Part shown: in pieces, positions 45,986-54,731 of the stretch | Position numbering within the stretch: position 1 is the stretch's first letter | Layout: each line of letters begins with the position of its first letter | Assembly: GCF_001634365.1 (NCBI RefSeq) | Contig: NZ_CP014579.1 | Coordinates: 1,798,001 to 1,862,000, forward strand | From: Paraburkholderia phytofirmans OLGA172 | GTDB taxonomy: Bacteria; Pseudomonadota; Gammaproteobacteria; Burkholderiales; Burkholderiaceae | Direction of reading: 5' to 3' | DNA length: 64,000 nt | Position numbers and translations under genes: made by a program | The notes under the pieces: generated by a model | Databases searched by the model: none | What the model was told of the DNA's origin: nothing | The model's input: only the letters and a program-made list of their open reading frames with translations

Positions 45986-46126
45986 ATGCGATTGATGAGT
46001 TACCGAATCGTATTCGCATCGTTTATAGGCTTGGTCTGCGGTGCAAGTACTCTGATCGTTTTCGGAGTAGGTATATTCGCAGGGTCATTGAAGGCAGAAT
46101 TTTGCTGGCATACGGAGTTCGTTTAG
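45986..46126 (+). CDS. Possible small membrane protein (46 aa)
   Basis: ATG at 45986 begins a 46-residue frame with one clear hydrophobic helix (YRIVFASFIGLVCGASTLIV, then FGVGIFAG) and a polar C-terminal tail. The ribosome site is weak (GGAAACGAC). It lies in the 363-base gap between the OsmC-like and porin genes. It could be a real small membrane protein or the beginning of a lost transporter gene. Confidence 0.35.
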   Translation: MRLMSYRIVFASFIGLVCGASTLIVFGVGIFAGSLKAEFCWHTEFV

Positions 46127-46180
46127 CAATCGCAATTAAACGTAGTTACTCATCTAATAAAAAACAGGATTGGAGACGTA

Positions 46181-47263
46181 ATGAAAAAATCATCTGTTAA
46201 TCACAAAAGATTGGCATCAGGATTCGTTTTATTGATGTGGATTGTGTCAGCAAGAGCTCAAAGCGCCGTGACCCTGTATGGAATTGTCGATTCAGGTCTT
46301 CAGTATGCAAGCAAGGTTGCAACCGCGTCGGGAGGGAATGCCGGAAATTCGTTTGCCTTCAACAATGCTGGACTCGGTCTATCGACGTTTGGGCTCCGGG
46401 GACGTGAAGACCTGGGCGGGGGGCTCTCAACAAATTTCGACCTTGAAAGTGGAATTAGCACGGCGAATGGCGGATTCGCATCTTCTAACGGGAATTTCTG
46501 GGGGCGTAGGGCTTGGGTCGGCATCAATGGAGGGCTCGGTGAGATACGATTCGGGTTGCAAGCCTCTCCATTCTTTCTTACCATGTTCGACTCTGATCCG
46601 CGTAGCTTTTCCTCATTCGCGAGTGGTCTCGTCATCTATGGCGACAACGTCGCATTCACAGGCGGTATGAATTCGAACGCAATCACGTACATAAGTCCGA
46701 AGGTCGCGGGTTTCAACGCGAGCGCTATGTTCGCCCCAGGAGGGGTGGCTGGAAACTTTCAGGCCGGTCAGCAATGGTCGGCCAGCGCGAACTACGACAC
46801 TGGCACAGTGATGGTCAACGCTGCCATGTATCATGGCAACGCTGGCGGAGCCAGCACGCCGGTTCCCACAACCGTGCAGTTCGACGGGCGCACGCTCGGT
46901 GTTGCATACCGGTTCAATGGGTTCAGGCTGAAGGCGTCCATTGTGAACTACAACGTGGCCGGATCATTGAACGAGTACGTTTACGGTGCCGGCGCAGATT
47001 ATGTTGTCACGCCGAGTGTTAGTGTCAACGCGGGAGCGTGGTTTTCTATTGACCGCAACCACGAACCAAATCACTCACTGCTCGCCGGTGTGGGTGCAAC
47101 TTATCTGCTCTCCGTACGAACGGCCCTTTATGCGCAAGCCGGCATGGTGAGTAACCACGGCAAAATGAATACCGGCCTCTCGGTGACGGAGTCTTCGATC
47201 ATGCGCGAAGTACGCAATGCAACGGCATTTGGAGCCAATTTCGGCATACGGCACACTTTCTGA
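46181..47263 (+). CDS. Outer-membrane porin (Gram-negative OmpC-like)
   Basis: A 360-residue porin. N-terminal signal peptide ending at about ARAQSAVTLYG, then the standard first strand VTLYGIVDSGLQY, GREDLGGGLSTNFDLESG, WGRRAWVGINGGLGEIRFG (the eyelet and Arg-rich constriction), and final NFGIRHTF with C-terminal Phe. Length is typical for Burkholderiales 16-strand trimer porins. Position in the catabolic block suggests uptake of the substrate. A GAGACGTA site precedes the ATG. Confidence 0.93.
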   Translation: MKKSSVNHKRLASGFVLLMWIVSARAQSAVTLYGIVDSGLQYASKVATASGGNAGNSFAFNNAGLGLSTFGLRGREDLGGGLSTNFDLESGISTANGGFASSNGNFWGRRAWVGINGGLGEIRFGLQASPFFLTMFDSDPRSFSSFASGLVIYGDNVAFTGGMNSNAITYISPKVAGFNASAMFAPGGVAGNFQAGQQWSASANYDTGTVMVNAAMYHGNAGGASTPVPTTVQFDGRTLGVAYRFNGFRLKASIVNYNVAGSLNEYVYGAGADYVVTPSVSVNAGAWFSIDRNHEPNHSLLAGVGATYLLSVRTALYAQAGMVSNHGKMNTGLSVTESSIMREVRNATAFGANFGIRHTF

Positions 47264-47553
47264 CTCGCTGTGACGCCAGCGCTTTAGACCAGAAACGGTT
47301 TAAAAGCGGTACTTCGCGCGTTACACATGACGCCGTCCGTGTTCGCGTCGCGCTGGATCGTGGAAAGCAAGAAGCCGTCGGTGACGATGGTGTGCCTGAA
47401 AGCAGGGCGCGCGATCGGCAGAGTTCGTGCCGGTCGCGCTACCCGCCCCAACTGTGCGGATCGATGACGATGCGACCGCCGCACGAGGGAAGTCGAATCT
47501 CATTGAATGACTCATCAGGTTAATGATAGATACTGGAAAAAGCGCTGTCGCGC
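47264..47553. other. Gap between porin and MarR genes
   Basis: 290 bases between two convergent genes. No hairpin strong enough to call a terminator, and the frames show no recognised family. Confidence 0.35.
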
Positions 47554-47991
47554 TCACTCTTCCATGAACTTCTGCAGCAGGCGGCCAAGTTCTTCAAACT
47601 CCGTCGTGGTGAATTTCTTCAAACGTGCATTCAGCACTTCCGGCGCGATCATCGGGATCTCGGCGGTGACTTCCCCGCCCTTCTTCGTCAGCACCAGGTC
47701 GACCATCCGCCGATCGTCCATCCTTCGCGAGCGTTCCAGCAACCCCTTCGCTTCCAGCTTGTCCAGCATCCGCGTCATTAAACCCGTGTCAACGGACAGC
47801 ACCTTCGAGATCTCGAACGGCGTGGAGGCCAAGCCGCGCTGCATCGCGAAGAGAATGCCCATCTGTGGTGTCGTGATGTCGAGATCCTTGAGGGCCGCAT
47901 CCATTTCCGCAATGATCAGGTAGCGCGCCCTGGCCAGCATGACCGCGACGCTTTGCGTCAAAGAGAAACCTTCGATCGTGTAGTGCCTCAT
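47554..47991 (-). CDS. MarR family transcriptional regulator
   Basis: A 145-residue MarR protein. Helices MRHYTIEGFSLTQSVAVMLARARYL, then the winged helix: TTPQMGILFAMQRGLASTPFEISKVLSVDTGLMTRMLDKLEAKGLLERSRR, and wing DRRMVDLVLTKKG. ATG 47991 chosen; the frame extends upstream to 48135 through the left end of the IS4 element, which is unlikely to be used. The IS4 left end (48079) lies 88 bases upstream of the start and may supply or remove the promoter. Confidence 0.92.
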   Translation of the reverse strand: MRHYTIEGFSLTQSVAVMLARARYLIIAEMDAALKDLDITTPQMGILFAMQRGLASTPFEISKVLSVDTGLMTRMLDKLEAKGLLERSRRMDDRRMVDLVLTKKGGEVTAEIPMIAPEVLNARLKKFTTTEFEELGRLLQKFMEE

Positions 47992-48078
47992 GGCGCGGTC
48001 CTGTTTTCTATACGTTAGTTCTACGACCAGCTTTAATTGTCGGTGAGTCAGCCACCAATCCGAGCTGTCGCGAGCCGG

Positions 48079-49556
48079 GTATACGCATCTCGTTATACAC
48101 AAATCGACAGTTCCGGAGACGATGTTGGATAGCAAAGTAGCCGGAAGGGGGTTGTTAACAATGCGGATTTCGCGTTTACTCTCGGATTTTCAGCATGAAG
48201 ATCCGAAACGACGCGGGAGCATGGGTGGACGAAGAATTTGAGACTCTGGATTTGGGCGATCCACGGCGAGACCGGCGCGCGAAGGAACTGATCAAACGGT
48301 TTGCCAGCCGGCCCACGGCCAGCATTCCGGGCGCGTGCGAAGGCTGGGCCGAGACGATGGCAGCATATCGCTTTCTAGGCAATGAGCGCATCGACTGGCG
48401 CGACATGATGCAGCCGCATTGGGATCGCACCACGGCGCGCATGGGAGCGTTGCCGGTGGTGCTGTGCATTGCCGATACGACAGAGCTGAACTTTAACGGT
48501 CAGGACATCGAAGGGGCCGGCCCACTCAGTTATGAAGCACAGGTGGGCATGTATCTTCACGCGACTTATGCGGTGACACCGGATCGGGAGCCGCTGGGTG
48601 TGATGAATGCCTGGATGTGGGCGCGCGAGTCACGCGATGCAAACGGCAGGCGTGGCGGAGTCAGGGAAAGTGCGCGGTGGATCGAAAGCTATGAGATCGT
48701 GGCCGAACAGGCACGGGCCCTGCCAGACGCGCGGCTGGTGTATGTGGCCGATCGTGAAGGCGACATCGCGGCGCTCATGCAGCGTGCGCAGGAATTGGGT
48801 GAACCGGCGGACTGGCTGATCCGCTCGCAGCACAACCGTGCCTTGAAGGACGAAGAAAAGCTGTGGGACAAGGTGCACGCGGGTAACGTGCTCGGCCGTA
48901 TCAGTTTCGTGCTGCCCGGGCGCAGTGGCCAGAAGGCACGTGAAGTGAAGCAGGAACTGCGCAGCCAGCGCATTACGCTGCCCGGTCGCGTCAGCGTCAC
49001 GCTCACCTGCGTCGAGGCGTATGAGGTGGATGCGCCAGCGGGCGTAAAGCCAGTCATCTGGCGTCTTGTGACCAACCGCGAAGCGGGTGATGCGGATGCG
49101 CTCATCGAACTCATCGACTGGTACCGCGCGAGATGGGAAATAGAAATGTTCTTCAATGTCCTGAAGAACGCCTGCCGGGTTGAGGCGCTGCAGCTCTCGC
49201 AGATGGAACGGGTAGAGAAGGCACTTGCGCTGTACATGGTCGTATCGTGGCGTATTGCACGGCTCATGCGTGTGGGCAGAACGTGTCCGGAGCTAAACGC
49301 GTCGCTATTCTTCGCGGCTGACGAGATACATGGTGCTCACGTGCTCTGCAAGAAGGCGCGTCCGAAAAAACCACCGACACTGAACCAGATGATACGGATG
49401 ATCGCGTCACTGGGTGGATTCCTCGGGCGCAAGAGCGATGGTGAACCGGGCGCGAAGACGTTGTGGATTGGCATGCAGCGAGTCATGGATGCTGTGAGCA
49501 CCATCCAGATCTTGCGCGACGGCTACGACACTTCTGTATAACGAGATGGGGTATAC
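48079..49556 (+). mobile_element. IS4-family insertion sequence (Tn5/IS50-like group)
   Basis: An element of about 1478 bp with imperfect terminal inverted repeats: left GTATACGCATCTCGTTATAC (48079-48098), right the complement of GTATACCCCATCTCGTTATA with one extra base (49533-49556). One complete transposase gene fills it. I see no matching 9-13 bp target duplication outside the ends, so the element may have been through recombination since insertion. Confidence 0.8.
48195..49541 (+). CDS. IS4 family transposase
   Basis: A 448-residue DDE transposase of the IS50/Tn5 type. N-terminal EFETLDLGDPRRDRRAKELI is the inverted-repeat-binding helix region. Catalytic residues: D94 in CIADTTELNF, D186 in VYVADREGDI, E317 in the YREK signature, which is perfect (Y310, R313, E317, K324). 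The gene is full length without frameshift, so the element may still be active. Stop codon lies inside the right inverted repeat. Confidence 0.95.
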   Translation: MKIRNDAGAWVDEEFETLDLGDPRRDRRAKELIKRFASRPTASIPGACEGWAETMAAYRFLGNERIDWRDMMQPHWDRTTARMGALPVVLCIADTTELNFNGQDIEGAGPLSYEAQVGMYLHATYAVTPDREPLGVMNAWMWARESRDANGRRGGVRESARWIESYEIVAEQARALPDARLVYVADREGDIAALMQRAQELGEPADWLIRSQHNRALKDEEKLWDKVHAGNVLGRISFVLPGRSGQKAREVKQELRSQRITLPGRVSVTLTCVEAYEVDAPAGVKPVIWRLVTNREAGDADALIELIDWYRARWEIEMFFNVLKNACRVEALQLSQMERVEKALALYMVVSWRIARLMRVGRTCPELNASLFFAADEIHGAHVLCKKARPKKPPTLNQMIRMIASLGGFLGRKSDGEPGAKTLWIGMQRVMDAVSTIQILRDGYDTSV

Positions 49557-49727
49557 GTGCCCTTGTCTTTCCAGCCGGCCGACCACTCGCGTGACGAATC
49601 CCGTGTTGATCCCTGCAGCCATGACAACTCCACCGGCGAGCGCGCAATGCGCCGCGGATGGAGCAACGGCACGCCGACAGACGAACTGGTGACGGCGTGT
49701 TCAGGTATCGAAAAAACCTGCAATCAG

Positions 49728-49847
49728 TTGTACGACACCGGGCGGCCCCACAACTCGCTCGGCGACCTGACGCCCGAGCAGTTCGCCCGGGCTCATGAAG
49801 CTACCCAGCAGTCTTTAACCTCGGACTCTGACTGCGGTCCGGACTAA
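49728..49847 (+). pseudogene. IS3-family transposase C-terminal remnant
   Basis: The frame reads YDTGRPHNSLGDLTPEQFAR, then AHEATQQS, to a stop at 49847. The RPHNSLGDLTPEQFA block is the C-terminal end of IS3 OrfB integrases. The DDE core is absent. It begins about 170 bases after the IS4 element, which may have landed in it or beside it. Confidence 0.8.
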
Positions 49848-49968
49848 AATCGCGCGCAGGTCAGACCGGATCTTGCCGGGTCGAAAGTAGGATTCGCCAA
49901 ACATTCAGCCTCCAATCTCAAGGGTCTCCAGATCACGTTGATAACACGAAAGTTGAAATCCGATGTTG

Positions 49969-50859
49969 TCAATGCAACGGACGCAGGCCCATGATCTGAC
50001 GAGCCTCCTCAGGAGTGGCCGGCTCATAACCCAATTCGCGGACGATGCGAACCATCCGCTCGACCAGCATCACGTTGCTTGCAGGCACCCCCGGGCTGTA
50101 GAGTAGATTGTCCTCGAGCCCGACCCGCACATGACCTCCGAGAAGAATTGACTGCGTGGTTGCAGGCAGTTGCGCCGCACCGATCGCGCTGACGTTGAAC
50201 ACACAATCCTTCGGAAGGTGATCAACCATAAACTGGAGAATCTTCGGCGTGTAGGGGAGCGCGCCCTGGAACGCATTGACGCCAAGAACGATGTTCACAA
50301 AGTACGGCGGCTCGTCTAAACCTTCCGCTATGGCGCGATTGACATCCTGCACGATATCTTCGAGGCTGAAAACCTCCCACTCCGGCTTAATATTCCGAGC
50401 TTTCATCAGTTTTGCGAGGTGCCGTATACGGTTTGGCGTCGTCGCGCACAGAATCTCCGTGCCGCCAAAGCTCGCACAGACTGTCTGTGCGTCGAGCGTG
50501 CACATCTCCGCACCCGCCCCTTCAACGCCCTTCACGCGCTCGTCGAAGTTGAGTTCCAACAACCCGTTGTTGAGCTGGCGGAGCATGTCTCCGTTGATTC
50601 CACCACCGGTCGAGTTATTCAATACGATGTCACATCTTGCTCGAATCAACGCGTTCATCTCCGCGTACACGGCCGGATCGCAAGTCGCCTCATCGTCCGC
50701 CCGGCGCGCATGCAACGCCACAACGCTCGCGCCAGCGTTGTAGCAACGATATACGTCCTCGGCAATTTCACGCGGCTGGGTAGGAAGATTTTGATTCTGC
50801 TTTTTGCCTGCCATCCCGCCCGTGGGCGCAACCGTAACGATAACTTTCTGTTTGCTCAT
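49969..50859 (-). CDS. BKACE family protein with altered metal site (second copy)
   Basis: A 296-residue member of the 3-keto-5-aminohexanoate cleavage family. [10 protein letters not shown] opens the barrel, [16 protein letters not shown] is the metal loop, and [11 protein letters not shown] keeps the ligand Glu. Where the first BKACE has H47-x-H49, this one has A48-x-H50, and the following Asp is Arg. So one of the two metal-binding His predicted from the Kce structure is lost. Either a different metal geometry or an altered reaction is possible. The thioesterase at 51447 is upstream on the same strand. Confidence 0.9.
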   Translation of the reverse strand: MSKQKVIVTVAPTGGMAGKKQNQNLPTQPREIAEDVYRCYNAGASVVALHARRADDEATCDPAVYAEMNALIRARCDIVLNNSTGGGINGDMLRQLNNGLLELNFDERVKGVEGAGAEMCTLDAQTVCASFGGTEILCATTPNRIRHLAKLMKARNIKPEWEVFSLEDIVQDVNRAIAEGLDEPPYFVNIVLGVNAFQGALPYTPKILQFMVDHLPKDCVFNVSAIGAAQLPATTQSILLGGHVRVGLEDNLLYSPGVPASNVMLVERMVRIVRELGYEPATPEEARQIMGLRPLH

Positions 50860-51097
50860 ATTTCTCTCCGTTGACCACTCATTAGTAATGTCAAGCCATA
50901 AATCTGCATCTAAAGACGTGTCCGTTAAGATGCCTAATTACTTTCCATAACCATCATTCGCTGGCGATGGACTAATGGACGGTAATTCATCGATTTTTAG
51001 CTGAGCGACGTTAGAAGACCAAGAATCTTCGATCACGTACGAAAATCGTGAGTCAAAGAGTCGCGCCGGTATCCGGAATGCACGTAGCGGCTCGTTC

Positions 51098-51304
51098 TCA
51101 AGTAGGCGGATTTACATGCCAACTTCCGTCTTGATGACGAAAAAAAATCGCAATTTGCCCTCCCGCCCAGAACGCCTCGATACGTACATAACATTCGTGG
51201 GTGGAGCGCCTGTTTCTGAATTTTGTGGCTCGAATCGGTTTTTCCGGATCCCGTACAAACCAGCGTGCAATCATTGAGCGCAACGATTCATCTCCACTAG
51301 CCAT
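51098..51304 (-). CDS. Small conserved-looking hypothetical protein (68 aa)
   Basis: ATG 51304 follows GGGAGAGGCCG; a longer frame begins at 51334. The C-terminal part (KPIRATKFRNRRSTHECYVR, then IEAFWAGGQIAIFFRHQDGS) reads like a compact beta-rich domain with several aromatics. No named family is recognised. Between BKACE 2 and the thioesterase on the same strand. Confidence 0.55.
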   Translation of the reverse strand: MASGDESLRSMIARWFVRDPEKPIRATKFRNRRSTHECYVRIEAFWAGGQIAIFFRHQDGSWHVNPPT

Positions 51305-51446
51305 CGGCCTCTCCCTCAAATCGCCTGACACCACAATCCTATTGCTGCCGGATGTAGCGCACCGTCCCCCGCTGGGTCAGAAACGACGTCGTGAATAGCG
51401 TTCAATCACGACCTTATTACTCCGCGCACTCACCCCTACAATCCAC

Positions 51447-51899
51447 TCAAGCTCGCCCATCTGCCGTCTGGGCAGACACGCCAACGTCTTCAAGCAGCGC
51501 CTTGATTTCAGATGGTATGGGCACCGCTTTCAGACTGTCAGGCTGCCCCACGACGTGCGTCGTCCACACCCTCACGTCCTCGGCCTCGGCTAGCAAAGCG
51601 TCGCCACGCCGAAACTCGTGGCGAAACGAAAGCGACTTGGTCCCAACCTTCTGAACCAGGATCCGGTGGTCGACTTCCTCGTGTAGAGCCGGCGCTGCAT
51701 GAAATTTGATCGATAGCGAAACGATCGGTAGCCCTCTTCTAATATTCCCGTCGTAAATACCGGTCGGGTCGACGCCAAGCCCCAAAAACATTTCGTGCAA
51801 CCCATCCGCAACCCACCGGGCGTAGTGCGGGAAGAAAATGATTCCGACCGGATCACATTCGCTCCAGTGCAAACGACGTTGATAGCTGTACTTGTACAT
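51447..51899 (-). CDS. 4-hydroxybenzoyl-CoA thioesterase-like acyl-CoA thioesterase
   Basis: A 150-residue hot-dog thioesterase. The catalytic region WSECDPVGIIFFPHYARWVADG has the Asp of the 4-hydroxybenzoyl-CoA thioesterase (4HBT) Pseudomonas type, and KVGTKSLSFRHEF is the next strand. It hydrolyses aryl- or acyl-CoA. ATG 51899 follows GAGG at ten bases; a GTG five codons earlier is the alternative. It lies between MarR (52047) and BKACE 2 on the same strand and so supports a CoA-thioester pathway. Confidence 0.88.
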   Translation of the reverse strand: MYKYSYQRRLHWSECDPVGIIFFPHYARWVADGLHEMFLGLGVDPTGIYDGNIRRGLPIVSLSIKFHAAPALHEEVDHRILVQKVGTKSLSFRHEFRRGDALLAEAEDVRVWTTHVVGQPDSLKAVPIPSEIKALLEDVGVSAQTADGRA

Positions 51900-52046
51900 G
51901 CTGCGATACCTCACAAATTAATAGCCAGGCTACTGTCGGCGGCGGGGTCATCAGAGGTCATCCACAGATCACCGCCGCTCACAGCCGCAATCGCCAATCG
52001 ATTGAGAATGGGGAATCGGGGTGAGGGTCACCTCTAAAATGTCGTC

Positions 52047-52532
52047 TCATTGCATACGGAGCAGCATCTGCTTGAACGACGTGACCTCATCGGCACTAAA
52101 CCCGGCCAGTAGTGTACGGTGTACATCAGCGAGTATTGCGGGGATCCGATCGGCGACGCTTTGTCCCCGCTCCGTTAGCACGAGGCAGTTCACCCGTCGA
52201 TCCACAGGACTCTGGGCGCGCACGAGCAAGCCGCCCCTGACAAGCCGATCGATCAGGCGCGTGACCGCGGTGAGGTCAACGCCACACTCGCGCGAAATCT
52301 GCGTGGCGTGCCACAGCCCGCGCCGGCTCACGAGGTACAGCAGACGTCCTTGCGCGGCCGTCACGTTCAGTTCCGGAAGCAAACGATGCGAGATCGAGTG
52401 GGTAACGGCGGAATGAACACGGAAGACCAGGTGGCCGAAATCGTCGTCGAGCCAGGTCTTTTCGCTGCAGGTGAGCGGGATCGTACAGAGAGACGTCATT
52501 TCTGATACTTGATCCGAAGCCGTCATGCGCAT
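52047..52532 (-). CDS. MarR family transcriptional regulator
   Basis: A 161-residue MarR protein. Winged helix: NVTAAQGRLLYLVSRRGLWHATQISRECGVDLTAVTRLIDRLVRGGLLVRAQ, wing DRRVNCLVLTERG. AGGAAAAGGGGC precedes the ATG. Its start is 10 bases from the edge of the inverted repeat, and cupin copy 2 lies 45 bases upstream on the same strand, so the two probably share a transcript. It may control the thioesterase/BKACE genes downstream. Confidence 0.92.
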   Translation of the reverse strand: MRMTASDQVSEMTSLCTIPLTCSEKTWLDDDFGHLVFRVHSAVTHSISHRLLPELNVTAAQGRLLYLVSRRGLWHATQISRECGVDLTAVTRLIDRLVRGGLLVRAQSPVDRRVNCLVLTERGQSVADRIPAILADVHRTLLAGFSADEVTSFKQMLLRMQ

Positions 52533-52541
52533 GCCCCTTTT

Positions 52542-53288
52542 CCTCGCTCACTATCATGAGACTGATTCTCGCGGAGATTACTTTTTCGATTGATCAAGCA
52601 GCGCGAATGCGACGAGTGCGGGGCTATCGCTGCGATTGCTCCAGCCGTGATTGGTGGCGCGCTGGATCAGGATGTCGCCGGCTTTCAGAAGGGTTTCTCC
52701 CTCGTCCATTACGAGCCAGATCTCACCCGACATCACAATCGCGTAATCCACCGTGTCGGTCTGGTGCATTCCTTTCGGCCGGGCGATCTTGCCTGCTTCC
52801 TCATCGCTCGGCCGGTTCTGCGCGTCGTTCGTGTGGTGGCCCACGCTGGCGAACGCCGCGTCCGCATCCCATTTGCCCATATAGTCCTTGTCCGGAGCAA
52901 ACTGGACGACGCGGAACACGCTACCCCCGGACGGAGGCATCAGACTGATATCGTTCGTACAGGCTTCTTTCTTCGCGGCATCGGCGGCGGCGTCATCGGA
53001 GGTCATCCACAGATCGGTCACGATCCAGGCCGGCGACTTGTCCAGGACGAAATCGCATCCGCCGTCCTGAGCTACCACCGACTTGCCCGCCTCGTCGAAT
53101 CCCGTCACCACGCGCCGCAGCGGCACACGCTTGCTTGCATCATTCACTTCAGGTCTCCTATGGTTGACTAGTCTGAGTGAATGTTAAAGTTCGCTAACCT
53201 GTACGACTAGGCGATAATTGGCATGACCGTTCAACGTATTCCGTTTAACGCCAATTTGCGAAATCAAGCGGCAGAATGATGGATCTGG
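52542..53288. repeat. Inverted 0.75-kb repeat, right copy
   Basis: Reverse-orientation partner of 43447-44194. It ends on the right within ATGGATCTGGA, the start of the LysR gene of the other copy; here only MDLDK then unrelated sequence follows. On the left it ends 10 bases before the MarR start. Confidence 0.9.
52578..53147 (-). CDS. Cupin-domain protein (copy 2)
   Basis: A 189-residue protein identical to copy 1 (43589-44158) except A58 for S58. Same GTG start and same ribosome site AGGAGACCTGAA. Cupin barrel and motifs as in copy 1. The promoter region is also duplicated, so both copies are probably expressed under the same control, unless the divergent LysR operator is incomplete here. 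Downstream neighbour is MarR instead of the degenerate stretch found after copy 1. Confidence 0.87.
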   Translation of the reverse strand: MNDASKRVPLRRVVTGFDEAGKSVVAQDGGCDFVLDKSPAWIVTDLWMTSDDAAADAAKKEACTNDISLMPPSGGSVFRVVQFAPDKDYMGKWDADAAFASVGHHTNDAQNRPSDEEAGKIARPKGMHQTDTVDYAIVMSGEIWLVMDEGETLLKAGDILIQRATNHGWSNRSDSPALVAFALLDQSKK

Positions 53289-53426
53289 ATAAAGATATCG
53301 CGAGCTATCGCTCTGCGTTCTGGATGTCAGCTGTCAGCAGCTGTTCGCGAAGGCCCACTACGCTGCCGCGACAATTTCTTTCGCGAGCACAATGGAACTG
53401 GCATTTCGCAATGTGGTTCTGAGTGG

Positions 53427-53564
53427 CTAATCTTCACCATGCTTTGACGTCAGATATCCTGCCGTCATCCCACCGTCTATCTCCAGAATGGACCCATGAG
53501 AGGAAAGCAACCTCGATATTGCCCCGGCAACATCGGAGGGCGTTGCGAATCCAAGTTTCTGCAC
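53427..53564 (-). pseudogene. C-terminal remnant of an SDR
   Basis: The minus strand reads VQKLGFATPSDVAGAISRLL, then SSHGSILEIDGGMTAGYL, and stop. This is the last helix-strand unit of short-chain dehydrogenases (PSDVA-AI-LLSS---I-VDGGMTAGYL). The upstream 100 residues are not SDR-like. It lies downstream of the reductase gene at 53715, whose own 5' end is SDR-derived. Confidence 0.7.
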
Positions 53565-53714
53565 GCTGAACGACCCTGGCTGGCCAAGACCGGCGAAACG
53601 CGTTTCCAGTATCGCTGAACACGTCCAATAAACATTCCCACCCTCGTCAAGGCAAGCCTCAGTCCTTCGCATTCGTCACCGCGCCAAAACGTCGATGCAT
53701 TGACCTGCGTTGAA

Positions 53715-54731
53715 TTACAAGTCGAGCACGAGGCGTGCTGACTTTGCGCGCGAGCAGCAGGGCAGGAACTGGTTGTTGGCCGAACGCTCCTCGGGCGTGA
53801 AATACACGTCCCGGTGTTCGGGCTCGCCTTCCAGAACTCGCGTCAGGCATGCGCCACATACGCCCTGCTCGCATGAAGTCTGGATCTTCACGCCAGCCTC
53901 CGAGAGCGCCTCAACCACCGTCTTGTCCTTTGGCACCACTATGATCCTGCCTGAACTCGCAAGCTTCACCTCGAAGCTGCCATCCGCGTCGCGCTTGATC
54001 ATGTCAGAGCCGAAAAACTCGAAGTGGATCTGCGCCTCGCACCATCTGTACGCACGCGCCGTCGACAGCACCGCGTCGATGAACCCCTTGGGTCCACAGA
54101 CGTACAAGTGCGTGCCCGCCTGCTGCGCTTGCAGCACCGCCGCGATATCCAGCTTCTGCCGTGGCTCCCCGTCGTCGAAGTGAAATAGCACTTTGCTGGC
54201 GAACGCAGAGCGTCTGATGCGCTCGAAGAATGCCGTACGCCCCTTCGAGCGCGTGCAATAATGCATTTCGAATTCCTTTCCTAACGCCGCCAGACGTTCG
54301 GCCATGCACAATATTGGCGTGACACCAATCCCACCCGCGAGCAGGAGACTCTTGCCCGCCTCGTGCGCCAACGCGAAATGGTTCTTTGGAATACCGACAT
54401 TAAGAAGGTCGCCCTCTTTGACCCGCTCGTGCATGGTCTTCGAGCCACCGCGCGAGACCGGATCATTTAGCACACCGATCAGGTAGCGATGGCTTTCGGC
54501 CGGATCGTTGCACAGGGAGTACTGACGTGTCAGCCCACCGGGAAGGTACACGTCCAGGTGCGAGCCCGCCGAGAATGCCGGTAGAGAATCGCCGCCAGCG
54601 CTGACTAACTCGAAGGTACAAATGTCTACGGCCTCGAAGATCTTTCGGGCCACGCGAACACGGAGGCTGGAAACACTGCTGCCGCCGGCGACCATTGCAA
54701 CCTCGCCGTTCAAGTTGATCGATTCGTTCAT
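53715..54731 (-). CDS. PDR/VanB-type oxygenase reductase, with SDR-derived N-terminus
   Basis: A 338-residue flavin/NADH/[2Fe-2S] reductase that feeds electrons to Rieske oxygenases. FMN site R69-x-Y71-S72 in TRQYSLCN; NAD motif LLLAGGIGVTPIL (about 129-141); plant-type ferredoxin C287, C292, C295 in SCEQGVCGACL and C325. Residues 1-20 (MNESINLNGEVAMVAGGSSV) match the first residues of the SDR at 56274, including the nucleotides, and then reductase sequence begins. So the 5' end is chimeric, made by recombination inside the TGGSSG codons. Normal VanB proteins start near residue 22. M13 is a possible internal start. Confidence 0.88.
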   Translation of the reverse strand: MNESINLNGEVAMVAGGSSVSSLRVRVARKIFEAVDICTFELVSAGGDSLPAFSAGSHLDVYLPGGLTRQYSLCNDPAESHRYLIGVLNDPVSRGGSKTMHERVKEGDLLNVGIPKNHFALAHEAGKSLLLAGGIGVTPILCMAERLAALGKEFEMHYCTRSKGRTAFFERIRRSAFASKVLFHFDDGEPRQKLDIAAVLQAQQAGTHLYVCGPKGFIDAVLSTARAYRWCEAQIHFEFFGSDMIKRDADGSFEVKLASSGRIIVVPKDKTVVEALSEAGVKIQTSCEQGVCGACLTRVLEGEPEHRDVYFTPEERSANNQFLPCCSRAKSARLVLDL

